From Xanthomonas sp. SI (lineage in GTDB: Bacteria > Pseudomonadota > Gammaproteobacteria > Xanthomonadales > Xanthomonadaceae): a DNA stretch of 64,000 bases. Below, piece after piece: positions 1-8,793 of the stretch. The notes below the pieces were generated by a model that was given only the letters and a program-made list of their open reading frames with translations, had not been told where the DNA came from and did not search any database. A program made the translations under genes and the position numbers. The DNA lies in NCBI RefSeq assembly GCF_014236855.1, contig NZ_CP051261.1, positions 3,162,001-3,226,000 on the forward strand, read 5' to 3'. Each line of letters starts with the position of its first letter. Within the stretch, counting starts at the first letter, position 1.

Positions 1-319
1 TGGTGAAGCTCTCGCCGCAGCCGCATTCGGCGGTGGCATTGGGATTGCGAAAGATGAAGGTCTCGCCCAGGCCCTGCTTGGCGAAATCGATCTCGGTGCC
101 GTCGACCAGCGGCAGGCTGGCGGCGTTGACGTAGATGCGCACCCCATCCTGCTCGAACACCGCATCGTCCGGGTGCGCCTCGCGCGCCAGGTCGGTGACG
201 TGGCCCCAGCCCGAGCAACCGGTGCGTTCGACGCCGAAGCGCAGGCCCAGCGCGCCAGGGGTCTGGGCGACGAAGCGCTGCACGCGCTCGAAGGCGACGG
301 GAGTGAGATGGATGGCCAT
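1..319 (-). CDS. iscA: IscA-like A-type iron-sulfur carrier (partial, 3' end cut)
   Basis: A-type iron-sulfur cluster carrier, which takes or delivers Fe-S clusters to apoproteins in the cytoplasm. The 106 visible residues carry all three cluster-binding cysteines expected of the family: C35 in TGCSG, and C99 and C101 in the C-terminal CGCGESF motif. IscA proteins end within one to three residues of that motif, so only the stop and perhaps a residue or two lie beyond the window edge. ATG at 319 gives the usual short IscA N-terminus (MAIHLT). It is divergent from asnS across a 141-bp gap that must hold both promoters. The absence of iscSU neighbours here means it could be a stand-alone carrier; IscA fits better than ErpA because of the spacing and the [14 protein letters not shown] ending. 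Confidence 0.9.
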   Translation of the reverse strand, partial: MAIHLTPVAFERVQRFVAQTPGALGLRFGVERTGCSGWGHVTDLAREAHPDDAVFEQDGVRIYVNAASLPLVDGTEIDFAKQGLGETFIFRNPNATAECGCGESFT

Positions 320-460
320 GGCGAACGACTCCGGGAACAGCGAACGGTCATTATAGGGAGGAAGCGCGGCGGCGGATGCGCGCCACGCCTCGCAAGCGCT
401 GCGGTTCAGCCAGTACACTTGCCCGTTCCATATCGAGTCGCTGCGGCGAGGATTCAAGTC

Positions 461-1861
<1,401 letters not shown>

Positions 1862-1880
1862 TGCAATCCGGGGCCACGCC

Positions 1881-2186
1881 ATGATCCTGTTCTTCGCGCT
1901 GTGCTTCGTCGGCGTTGCCATCGCCGGGTTCAGCGCGTTCCTGATCTTCTGGCCGCTGACCCTGGTGCATATCCGCGACCGGCATCCGCCGCTGGTCGCG
2001 GTGTTCGGCCCCGGCGCGTTTCTCAAGCCGGTGGCGCTGGGCTGGTTGCTGGCGCGGCGCTACCGCCCGCTCGACGACCGCTCGCTGTCCGGGCTGGCGA
2101 CGCCGGCCTGGCTGTCGCTGCTGACCATCTTCTTCGGCCTGGGCATGGCGGCCCTGCTCTGGCTGCTTTCCCTGGTGATTCCATGA
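1881..2186 (+). CDS. Small two-helix membrane protein, unknown function
   Basis: 101-residue protein with two clear hydrophobic segments, about residues 3-24 (LFFALCFVGVAIAGFSAFLI) and 76-98, separated by a positively charged loop containing RDRHPP and ARRYRP. Probably an inner-membrane protein. No family recognised. It starts 19 bp after asnS and its stop overlaps the next gene's start (ATGA at 2183-2186), so it is translationally coupled to that gene. The alternative start at 1818 would lie inside the asnS coding sequence and adds an arginine-rich, unlikely N-terminus. Confidence 0.75.
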   Translation: MILFFALCFVGVAIAGFSAFLIFWPLTLVHIRDRHPPLVAVFGPGAFLKPVALGWLLARRYRPLDDRSLSGLATPAWLSLLTIFFGLGMAALLWLLSLVIP

Positions 2187-2497
2187 CTTCAGACGCATCC
2201 GCCGCCGATCGGTGGTACCTGGCCAGCCTCGGCCGCATCCTGGTGTGGGCGCGCCTGCGCGTGCGCGACGCCGGCACCGCCGAGGTGCTGGACAGCGACG
2301 GCAACACGCTCAGCTACGACAGCGAGGACACCGCGCAGGCGGCGCTGTTCGACGCCGAATTCGTCGCCTTCGACGGCCTGGACGAGGACGACGCGCTGGC
2401 ACGCGGCTTCTCGCTGCACGAAGTGGCGCCGCCGCAGGCCGACGACGATGCCGCGCTGCGCGGACGCATGACCCAGACCCTCGGCGCGCGCGCCTGA
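2183..2497 (+). CDS. Small acidic hypothetical protein
   Basis: 104 residues, cytoplasmic in appearance and rich in Asp and Glu in its second half (FDGLDEDDALARGF). No signal peptide, membrane segment or recognised domain. The N-terminus WYLASLGRILVWARLRVRDAGTAEVLD reads like a compact beta-rich fold. It overlaps the preceding membrane-protein gene by 4 bp (ATGA) and ends 7 bp before the paiB-like gene, so the three genes from 1881 to 3128 are a likely operon behind asnS. Function unknown. Confidence 0.7.
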   Translation: MTSDASAADRWYLASLGRILVWARLRVRDAGTAEVLDSDGNTLSYDSEDTAQAALFDAEFVAFDGLDEDDALARGFSLHEVAPPQADDDAALRGRMTQTLGARA

Positions 2498-2504
2498 GCG
2501 GCCG

Positions 2505-3128
2505 ATGCACGTCCCGTCGGCGTTCGCCGAAACCGACCTGGGCGCGCTCGACGCGCTGATCGCGCGCGACCCGTTCGCGACCCTGGTCACCGTCGCCGAC
2601 GGCCTGCCCTGCGCCACGCCGCTGCCGGTGCTGTACCGCCGCGACGGCGCGCGCATCGTGATCGAAGGCCACTGGGCGCGCGCCAATCCACAGTCGCGCC
2701 ATGCCGGCCCGGCGTTGCTGATCGTGCACGGCCCGCAGGCCTACGTGTCGCCGAGCTGGTATCCGGACAAGGAGGCGATGGCGCGCGTGCCGACCTGGAA
2801 CTACGCCACTGCGCACCTGCACGGCCAACTGCAGGTCAGCGACGACGAAGCGCTGCTGGCCGACATCGTGGCGCGGCTCAGCGAACGCCACGAGCGCGCG
2901 CTCGGCAGCGACTGGCGCTACGAGCCGCACAACGATGCGCACCGGCACCAGTTGCGCGGCATCGTCGGCTTCCGTTTCGAACCGGAGCGGGTGGAACTGA
3001 AATTCAAGCTCAGCCAGAACCATCCGCCCGCGAACGTGGCGGCGGTAAGCGCGGCCTTGCAGGCGCAGGCCGATCCTGGCGCGCAGGCGGTGGCCGCGTT
3101 GATGCGCGAGCGCCTGCCGCACGGCTGA
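2505..3128 (+). CDS. paiB: PaiB-family FMN-binding protein
   Basis: 207 residues, the normal length for the PaiB/FMN-binding negative transcriptional regulator family. The family hallmark HGPQAYVSPSWY is near residue 75, followed by the conserved lysine and WNYATAHLHG; the C-terminal part has the RGIVGF and KLSQNHP blocks typical of these split-barrel flavoproteins. In Bacillus subtilis PaiB affects protease and sporulation genes, but most members, probably including this one, are flavin or haem-linked proteins of unknown role, so regulation is only a family label. It closes the short run of genes behind asnS. Confidence 0.85.
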   Translation: MHVPSAFAETDLGALDALIARDPFATLVTVADGLPCATPLPVLYRRDGARIVIEGHWARANPQSRHAGPALLIVHGPQAYVSPSWYPDKEAMARVPTWNYATAHLHGQLQVSDDEALLADIVARLSERHERALGSDWRYEPHNDAHRHQLRGIVGFRFEPERVELKFKLSQNHPPANVAAVSAALQAQADPGAQAVAALMRERLPHG

Positions 3129-3521
3129 GCGGCGCAGGCGCCTTGCGCATGCGGCGTTGCCGTCGGTGCACGCGGCTGTCCACGACACTGCAATCGTTCT
3201 TCTCCCGTCGCGACCATAGCTCCCTTTAGAGGGGCGGATGGGGACGTGCGCAGCTTCGCGCAAGCGAACATCGCGAAGGCTTCGCTGCGTACCCTCACCC
3301 CAACCCCTCTCCCGATGGGAGAGGGGCTGAAGCGGGCGTTCCCACAACTCAACAGCTGCACTGCATGCTCGGCCATCGATCAGCGGCCGAGGATGAGAAC
3401 GCGACCACCTGGAATCCACCCTTGCGGTGTCCACTGAAACGCGACCACGACGCCGCCATGCGCCCTGCCTGCGCGCGCAGGGAGGGCGCCAGCACCCCTC
3501 CCCTGCACCCGATTGCGCCGC
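3129..3521. other. Gene-free gap with a family B repeat
   Basis: 393 bases between convergent genes (paiB-like and the response regulator). Around 3230-3330 lies GGGGCGGATG-type sequence followed by CCCTCACCCCAACCCCTCTC, the repeat also seen twice after metH. The rest is unremarkable GC-rich spacer; open frames here have no coding character. Confidence 0.6.
3292..3328. repeat. Family B repeat copy (CCCTCACCCC...GAGAGGGG)
   Basis: CCCTCACCCCAACCCCTCTC followed by a GGGAGAGGGG partner arm; the CCCTCTCCC/GGGAGAGGG halves pair as a hairpin. The same sequence with small changes is at 39961-39995 and 40141-40175. Such boxes are common between convergent genes in xanthomonads; this one may act as a bidirectional transcription stop, but that is inference. 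Confidence 0.75.
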
Positions 3522-4232
3522 TCAACCGCAATTGCTGACCAGCCGCTGCCGCTCGCTGTCCGCCCGCAGGGTGTTCGCCATTCCGCCGTCCAGCGGCGAC
3601 AAGCCTTCGCGGATCGCATAGCGAGTCAGTTGCGCGATGCCGTGCATGCCGAGCTTGAGCATGATGTGCTCGCGGTGGGTGCCGATGGTCTTGACGCTGA
3701 TATGCAGCCGCGCGGCGATTTCCTTGGTGGACAGGCCTTCGGACAGCAGCTGCACGATTTCGCGCTCGCGCGAGGTCAGCAGCGTATAGGCTGAAACGGC
3801 GTCGCCCTGCGGGCGGCGGTACTCGCTGACCAGCGATTGCGATAGGCCCGGGCTGATGTACAACTGATCGTTGCTGACCTGCTGGATCGCCCGCAGCAGT
3901 TCGTGGAAGGTGCTGTTGCGGGCCAGGTAGCCCTTGGCGCCGGCATCGATGACCACGCGCACGTTGGCTGCGGCATCGGAGGCGGCGATGCAGATCGCCT
4001 TGCTCTGCGGGCTGCGCTGCAGCAGCCGGCGCGTGGCCTCGATCCCGTTCAGGCCCGGCAGCATCACGTCCATCAGCACGATGTCGGGCTGTCTCCTGGT
4101 CACCAGTTGCACGCATTCCAGTCCGTCGGCGGCATGGCCGACCACGTCGATGTCGGGCGTGTTGTTCAACAGGGCGACCATGCCCTCCAGCACGATGCTG
4201 CGGTCGGCGGCAATCACGATACGTGTGTTCAT
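3522..4232 (-). CDS. NarL/FixJ-type response regulator
   Basis: Two-component response regulator of 236 residues. The receiver domain (about 1-120) has the phosphoacceptor D55 in PDIVLMDVMLPGLNG and the conserved lysine in GAKGYLAR. The LuxR-type helix-turn-helix (about 165-225) reads LTSREREIVQLLSEGLSTKEIAARLHISVKTIGTHREHIMLKLG. The first acidic pocket shows A9-D10 where most members have two adjacent acids, which could weaken metal binding. ATG 4232 is preferred over 4292 because it begins the receiver domain at its normal place. No sensor kinase is nearby, so it is an orphan here. It sits just beyond the 3' end of the muramidase/DUF2589 operon on the same strand, 365 bp away, and is probably transcribed separately. 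Confidence 0.93.
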   Translation of the reverse strand: MNTRIVIAADRSIVLEGMVALLNNTPDIDVVGHAADGLECVQLVTRRQPDIVLMDVMLPGLNGIEATRRLLQRSPQSKAICIAASDAAANVRVVIDAGAKGYLARNSTFHELLRAIQQVSNDQLYISPGLSQSLVSEYRRPQGDAVSAYTLLTSREREIVQLLSEGLSTKEIAARLHISVKTIGTHREHIMLKLGMHGIAQLTRYAIREGLSPLDGGMANTLRADSERQRLVSNCG

Positions 4233-4597
4233 TCTCAACCCGTTGTCCTCGCCATGGATCTCCCTACGCTCGCCGCCGCGCGAAACACGCATTCCCCGCG
4301 GCGCGACACGCCCCTTTTGAACCGATGCGACAGCGTTACGTCACTTGCGTGGCGCAATCAGCTTGTCACGCCGCGCAATCGCAGCCATCGGCCTCAGGCT
4401 GATATGGATGGCGGCCATACCTGAACTTGCATGGATTCGCGCATTCGTCTCGCTGCGTAGACAGGCACTGTAGAAACGGCGAGCAATGCGTGCTGCGCAG
4501 CGGAGAAAAACACGCTGACTGCCGCGCCGCCGGCATACCCGCGAACACGCCACAAACGCCGCGGCATGCACCGGCGGCGGCGCGGCGAAAGTGGCGA
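4233..4597. other. Gap upstream of the response regulator
   Basis: 365 bases between the 3' end of the membrane-protein gene and the response-regulator start, both on the minus strand. It must contain the response-regulator promoter, but I see no convincing -35/-10 pair. Open frames here (for example 4341-4571 minus) are arginine-rich and have no sign of being genes. Confidence 0.5.
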
Positions 4598-5623
4598 TCA
4601 GTCCGGCTTCGGCGGCGCGGCCGGAAGCGCCGGGTTGTCGGCCTGCAGCATGGCGCGGGCGAAATCGGCGAGCCGCTGCTGCACCGCGGCCGGCGGCGTG
4701 CCGGCGTCGATCGACTGCTGCAGGGCCATCAGCTGCGCGGCCAGTTCGCCCTGCCAGCGCATGCGTTCGGCATCGTTACCGGCGCGCTGCACCTCCAGCG
4801 TCGCCTGGGTCTGCGCCGCGGCGTCGCCGCGCACCAGCGTCTCCATCGAATCGACCAGGCGCTGCAGCAGCCGGTACACCGCGGTCGCGGAGAAGCCGCC
4901 CAGCATCGCCAGGGTCGGCTTGCCGAAGGTGCGCATGCCGCCGCTTTCGAACAGGTCGCCGGGCAGCACTTCGACCAGGATCAACCCGGCGATCAGGCCC
5001 AGGATCATGCGCGCGCCGTAGGAGGCATCGAACTTGGGATCGTAGGTGGCATTGGCGACGTAGCGATGCACCTGGAACAGGGACGAGAACGATGCACCCA
5101 GGCCGGCGCAGGACAGCAGGAACAAGGCGTTCCACAGCAGCACGCTGCCGGAGGAATCCAGGAATCCCAGGCGCACGTTGTCCGCGCTGACCTCATCGGA
5201 CAAGGCCGAGGCCACCACCGAGAACAGGAACAGCAGCGAGGTCGCGGTCAGCGCGCGCACCAGCGGCAGCGGTCCCAGCAGGGTCGTCCAGTGCCTGCGG
5301 CGGCGCTCGGCATCGAGCAGGAACACCGCCTGCGGCGTCGCCGGTCGAATCAGTTGCGCCAGGCGGCGATGGCTCACCGCCAGTTCGTGCGCACAGTGTT
5401 CGCTGCCGGCGGCGCCGGGCACGCTGCCGTCCAACAGCACCGACAGGCGCGCGACCAGCTCCGGCGGCACCGCCATGCCCTGCTCCAGCGCATAGCGCGT
5501 CATCGCCTCGCACTCCACCCGCAGCTGCGGCAGGATGCCCGGCGGCGGCAGCCGTGGCGCGATGCCCGGACCGGCGAGCCAGCGCCGCACGGCCGTGCCC
5601 AGCGCCTGAATCCCTGCATTCAT
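4598..5623 (-). CDS. Polytopic membrane protein, last gene of the muramidase/DUF2589 operon
   Basis: 341 residues, function not recognised. The N-terminal 110 residues look soluble; hydrophobic segments follow near 130-152 (GPLPLVRALTATSLLFLFSV), 175-198 (VLLWNALFLLSCAGLGASF) and 220-236 (RMILGLIAGLILVEVL), possibly a fourth near 255-272. The last 70 residues are Gln/Ala-rich and probably coiled (MRWQGELAAQLMALQQSID). ATG 5623 avoids an implausible Arg/Ser/Pro-rich leader from the upstream in-frame ATG. It lies 73 bp after the exported-protein gene and ends an unbroken run of minus-strand genes beginning at 9333. It could anchor the system in the inner membrane; that is inference from context only. 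Confidence 0.8.
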   Translation of the reverse strand: MNAGIQALGTAVRRWLAGPGIAPRLPPPGILPQLRVECEAMTRYALEQGMAVPPELVARLSVLLDGSVPGAAGSEHCAHELAVSHRRLAQLIRPATPQAVFLLDAERRRRHWTTLLGPLPLVRALTATSLLFLFSVVASALSDEVSADNVRLGFLDSSGSVLLWNALFLLSCAGLGASFSSLFQVHRYVANATYDPKFDASYGARMILGLIAGLILVEVLPGDLFESGGMRTFGKPTLAMLGGFSATAVYRLLQRLVDSMETLVRGDAAAQTQATLEVQRAGNDAERMRWQGELAAQLMALQQSIDAGTPPAAVQQRLADFARAMLQADNPALPAAPPKPD

Positions 5624-5696
5624 CGCAACACTCCTGGACGCGAACGATGGCGACGGCGGCACCGATGCCGATGCCGCACAAATGGCGGCGCTGCCC

Positions 5697-6449
5697 TTAG
5701 GGAATGCGCTGCAGGGTGCCGGCGTCGGCGCGCGTGCCGAGGCGGTCGAAGATGCGCAGGGTGGCGCTGCCGTCCGCTTGCGGCTGCAGCTCGGCCTGGC
5801 CATCGCTGAGACGGCCGCAGTAGCCGGCGTCGTTCACGGTCAGCGACAGCACCAGCGTGGTGTCGCGCATGCCGGCGTAGCGCGCGTCGAGCTGGCAATC
5901 GCGCGGACTGCCGTAGCGCAGCTTGGCCAGCGGCGCGCCGGGCGACAGCGGCGTGGCGGCGATCGCGAGCGTCAACGCCACCGGGTTGCGGCCGCCGCCG
6001 CTGCCGCCTGCCAGGCGCCAGTTGCCCTGCAGCGCGCTCACCGGACCCAGCGCGGTATGCAACAGTACCGGCAGCGGCGTGCCGTCGATGCTCAGTTGCA
6101 GGTCGTCGGCGGCGCTGCGCTGCGCGGTCAGGCGCCGGCCCAGCAACCGGTCGCAATAGATGCCGCCGTTGATCGAGTCCAGGCGATAGGCGCCGGCCTC
6201 CTGCGGCAGCAACGCCAGCGTGCAGTTCAGTGGCGCGCCGAACTGCAGGCTGGCCTTGCCGGCGGCTTGCTCCAGACGCACCGCGGCGATGCGCCGGGCA
6301 TCCAGCGCCAGGCTGCCGCGCCAGTCGCCGCCCGGCAGCGCGGCCGGGGTCGAAGGCGGGGCCGCGGCGGCGGTCAGCGGTAGCGCCAGCGCCAGGCAGA
6401 GCGACGGCCACAGGCATGGGCGCGGGAAACGCTGCGAACGGATGGGCAT
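5697..6449 (-). CDS. Exported hypothetical protein with a duplicated layout
   Basis: 250 residues with a signal peptide: basic MPIRSQRFPRP, hydrophobic core SLCLALALPL, cleavage after AAA near residue 28. The mature part reads as two similar halves: each has an N-terminal stretch ending LxxGAPLxxLxxGxPxxC (about 75 and 175), a tyrosine-rich segment and a later YC (GGIYC, DAGYC), suggesting an internal duplication with paired cysteines that could form disulfides in the periplasm. No family recognised. ATG 6449 is chosen because it places the signal peptide at the start; the open frame upstream to 6965 is antisense-like low-complexity sequence. Fifth from last boundary of the minus-strand operon: 49 bp after the 64-residue gene and 73 bp before the membrane-protein gene. 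Confidence 0.8.
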   Translation of the reverse strand: MPIRSQRFPRPCLWPSLCLALALPLTAAAAPPSTPAALPGGDWRGSLALDARRIAAVRLEQAAGKASLQFGAPLNCTLALLPQEAGAYRLDSINGGIYCDRLLGRRLTAQRSAADDLQLSIDGTPLPVLLHTALGPVSALQGNWRLAGGSGGGRNPVALTLAIAATPLSPGAPLAKLRYGSPRDCQLDARYAGMRDTTLVLSLTVNDAGYCGRLSDGQAELQPQADGSATLRIFDRLGTRADAGTLQRIP

Positions 6450-6498
6450 GCGACTCTCCTGTTGGATGTGGATGTGGATGGTGCTTATCTGCGGCCGC

Positions 6499-6693
6499 TC
6501 ACCAGGGCAGCTCGAGGAAATAGACGATGGCCAGCAACGCGGCGCATGCCGACAGTACCGCGAGCAAGGCCGACGCCATGCGCCGGCGCCGCCGCCGGCG
6601 CTGCGCGCGGGCCAGCGACAGCAGGTCGATCCGCAGGTCCCGGCACCATTGATCGGTGTCGCGCCGCGACAGGACAAAACCGTGTCTACGCAT
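6499..6693 (-). CDS. 64-residue tail-anchored-like membrane protein
   Basis: Short protein with a charged N-terminal half containing an unbroken run of basic residues (RAQRRRRRRR, about 29-38) directly before one hydrophobic segment (about 39-60, ASALLAVLSACAALLAIVYF) that almost reaches the C-terminus. By the positive-inside rule the N-terminus is cytoplasmic. The start at 6693 overlaps the end of the preceding 153-residue gene by 8 bp, supporting translational coupling. It resembles neither class of well-known holins closely, but is the only one-helix candidate for a membrane factor close to the GH108 muramidase. Function unknown. Confidence 0.65.
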   Translation of the reverse strand: MRRHGFVLSRRDTDQWCRDLRIDLLSLARAQRRRRRRRMASALLAVLSACAALLAIVYFLELPW

Positions 6694-7147
6694 GGTCTGG
6701 CTCCGTATGCGGTTCCTGCGTGCCGGGCGGGCGCTGCAGGTTCCAGAGTTTCAGCAGCTGTCCGTCGAACAGCACTTCGCCCAGCGGCGCGTGCGCGCCC
6801 TGGAACACGATCTGCAGGCGGTGGCCGGGCCGCCGCGGTTTGCGCGGCAACACCCGCAACAGCAGACGCGGCGCTTCGTCGGGCATATCCAGCACATCCA
6901 GCTCGACTTCGAACGCCAGGGTCAGCTGCCCGATCTGCGGGGTTTGCCAGGCGCGCAGTTCCCACAACGGGATCTGCAGCGATGGCGCATCGGCCGTGGC
7001 CGCCGCCACCGGCAGCGTGGTTTCGCCGCCGAAGCAGGCCCGCAACAGCCGGTCGTGGCGGGCGCGGCAGCGCTGTTGCGCATCCAGCAAGGCCGCCGAC
7101 AGGCCATGCAGCAGCAGGTCGAAATCGCAGCGCAGCGCACGCATCAT
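6686..7147 (-). CDS. Hypothetical protein of the DUF2589 operon
   Basis: 153 residues, cytoplasmic in appearance. It begins MMRALRCDFDLLLHGLSAALLDAQQRCRARHDRL, probably an alpha-helical N-terminus, and continues with a beta-rich part (IGQLTLAFEVELDVLDMPDEAPRLLLRVL). That alternation of short strands, and the phrase IPLWELR, recall the beta regions of the two DUF2589 proteins encoded upstream, but similarity is weak and only suggestive. ATG 7147 overlaps the stop of the preceding 86-residue gene as ATGA (7144-7147); the in-frame ATG at 7201 lies inside that gene. The final residues overlap the next gene. No known family recognised. Confidence 0.75.
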   Translation of the reverse strand: MMRALRCDFDLLLHGLSAALLDAQQRCRARHDRLLRACFGGETTLPVAAATADAPSLQIPLWELRAWQTPQIGQLTLAFEVELDVLDMPDEAPRLLLRVLPRKPRRPGHRLQIVFQGAHAPLGEVLFDGQLLKLWNLQRPPGTQEPHTEPDHA

Positions 7148-7404
7148 TCGTCCTTCAGCCAGGCCGGCCTGCGCGGGAATCCCACGTGGTAGCACAGCCA
7201 CTGCATCACCACCTGGTGCTCGCCGACCTGCAGCACGGCGAAATTCTTTTCGGTGCCGATGATCGCGCCCTTCGGCGTATCGCTCAGGCAGCGGTTGAGC
7301 AAGGCCCGGGCCGCTTCGACCTGCTCGGGCGTTTGCATCTGCGTCGGGTTGTCGCTGCCGACCACGACCCGCTTGACGAACTTGACTTCAGTGAGGTCGA
7401 ACAT
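7144..7404 (-). CDS. Small hypothetical protein of the DUF2589 operon
   Basis: 86 residues, no membrane segment or signal. It combines a helix-like stretch (TPEQVEAARALLNRCLSD) with a strand-rich C-terminal half (GAIIGTEKNFAVLQVGEHQVVMQW) and ends in FPRRPAWLKDE. It lies 39 bp after the second DUF2589 gene and overlaps the following gene by 4 bp. The tight packing makes it a real member of the operon although no family was recognised. Confidence 0.75.
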   Translation of the reverse strand: MFDLTEVKFVKRVVVGSDNPTQMQTPEQVEAARALLNRCLSDTPKGAIIGTEKNFAVLQVGEHQVVMQWLCYHVGFPRRPAWLKDE

Positions 7405-7443
7405 CGTTGACGAGTCCCCCGACGAGATGGTCCAACTAGTGGC

Positions 7444-8073
7444 TTACGCGGCGACCGGTACCGGCGCGCCGACCTTGCGCGGCGCCACCGAGCTCTGCAG
7501 GATGTCCATCACCCTGGCCAGCCCTTCCGGCATGCCCCGGTCCTCGGCGTGCACCGAGACGTGGTACTTGGCCGAGTTGTCGGAGCTGCGCGCGTTTTCC
7601 TTGTGCGTGGCCACCGAGCCCTGGATGTGCACCTTGGCCTTGAACATGCCCCAGCCGAATTCCATGTCGGCCGACAGCGAGGCCGACGCGTCGGTGGAGG
7701 ACTTCTCGGAGAAGGACGACTTCACTTCCATGTCGAAGGTGACGTCCACCGTGCGGATGCTCAGGCTGGGCACGTTGACGATCGCCAGCAACGGCACTTC
7801 CAGCTCCACTTCTTCTTCGGCGATGCCGCCGGCGGTGGTCGGGTCGTCGACCGGCCGCTTGAAGCGGAAGCTCGCGGTGCGGGTGGCGCCGAGGGCTTGC
7901 GGATCGGCGCTGCCGGCGTCCGGCGGCAGGAAGCCGATGACGCGGATGAAATCGGCGGTGGCGCGGGCCAGCTTGACCTGCGCGTTGCAGGCCGCATCCA
8001 GCGGGCCGCCGATCAGGTCGGCCATCGGCAGACCCTTGAACTGACTGGAGATGTTTACGAGTTCGTCAGGCAT
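7444..8073 (-). CDS. DUF2589 family protein B
   Basis: 209 residues, recognised as a DUF2589 protein. The N-terminal helix region MADLIGGPLDAACNAQVKLARATADFIRVIGF is followed by a beta-rich core (VELEVPLLAIVNVPSLSIRTVDVTFDMEVKSSFS) and the C-terminal signature KYHVSVHAEDRGMPEGLARVMDIL. No signal peptide or membrane helix. The family has no assigned function. It starts 12 bp after the stop of its paralogue, and the ribosome-binding site AAGGAG (minus strand, 8083-8088) overlaps that paralogue's stop codon, so the two DUF2589 proteins are made from one transcript and may form a pair or hetero-oligomer. Confidence 0.88.
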   Translation of the reverse strand: MPDELVNISSQFKGLPMADLIGGPLDAACNAQVKLARATADFIRVIGFLPPDAGSADPQALGATRTASFRFKRPVDDPTTAGGIAEEEVELEVPLLAIVNVPSLSIRTVDVTFDMEVKSSFSEKSSTDASASLSADMEFGWGMFKAKVHIQGSVATHKENARSSDNSAKYHVSVHAEDRGMPEGLARVMDILQSSVAPRKVGAPVPVAA

Positions 8074-8085
8074 TGCAGTAACTCC

Positions 8086-8670
8086 TTAGGTAGGTGGATT
8101 GGTGACATCGTCCGTGCCCGCGGCGGCCGGCCTGTCGGCCATGACCGTCTTGAACACGCCCTGCGTCTGCGCCAGGTGATTCATCAGCCTGGCCGCTCCG
8201 TCAGTTGGTTCGGTCCCCTCCACGCGCAACACCACGTGGACGGCACTCTGGCGCTGGCTCTTGGCGCTTGCGCTGGTATCCACGCGCACGCTGGACTTGG
8301 CCGCGGTGCGCTTGGCCTGCCAGGCGCCTTGCGGCGCGGCGGGATCCGGCGGCGGCGCGAAGAAGCCTTCGCTGGACTGCAGCCCGCCCATGTCGCCGAG
8401 CTGCGCGTCGAAACTGATCTCCACGTCCTTGATCCGCAGCACGTTGGTCGAGACCAGCGGCAGCAGCGGCGCGCGGTAGTAATCCTCGTCGTCCTCGCCG
8501 GCCTGCGGGTGCTGCGACGGCAGGCGGATGATCACGCTCTTGGGCCGATGGAACTCGTCGAAGTAGTCGCCGAGGTTGGCCATCTGGTGCTGTTCGATGC
8601 GGTCCTGCGCCTCGATCACCGCACCGGCCAACGCTTCGATCAGGTCATTCAATGCGGTCTGCCCAGCCAT
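8086..8670 (-). CDS. DUF2589 family protein A
   Basis: 194 residues, a divergent paralogue of the downstream DUF2589 protein: N-terminal helices (LNDLIEALAGAVIEAQDRI), a strand-rich core in which YRAPLLPLVSTNVLRIKDVEISFDAQL lines up with the ELEVPLLAIVNVPSLSIRTVDVTFDMEV block of its neighbour, then Ser/Ala-rich SSVRVDTSASAKSQRQSAVHVVLRVEG and a terminal helix ARLMNHLAQ. No export signal. It follows the GH108 muramidase gene after 123 bp on the same strand. Keeping two unequal copies side by side suggests distinct, cooperating roles; function unknown. Confidence 0.85.
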   Translation of the reverse strand: MAGQTALNDLIEALAGAVIEAQDRIEQHQMANLGDYFDEFHRPKSVIIRLPSQHPQAGEDDEDYYRAPLLPLVSTNVLRIKDVEISFDAQLGDMGGLQSSEGFFAPPPDPAAPQGAWQAKRTAAKSSVRVDTSASAKSQRQSAVHVVLRVEGTEPTDGAARLMNHLAQTQGVFKTVMADRPAAAGTDDVTNPPT

Positions 8671-8793
8671 GTTCGCTCCTGGAGAAAGGGAATGCCGTCG
8701 GCGACGGCAGCGGATCGGTGTCGCCCGGCGGACCCGGGCAGCTGCCGCCGCGCCGGCAGCGACAGGCGCGGGCGGCGGCGTGGCGGCGCCGGC

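Noticed and set aside
4341..4571. 76-residue minus-strand gene in the gap above the response regulator
   Set aside because: Arg/Ala/Ser-rich, no ribosome-binding site of note and conflicting frames; no evidence for a protein.
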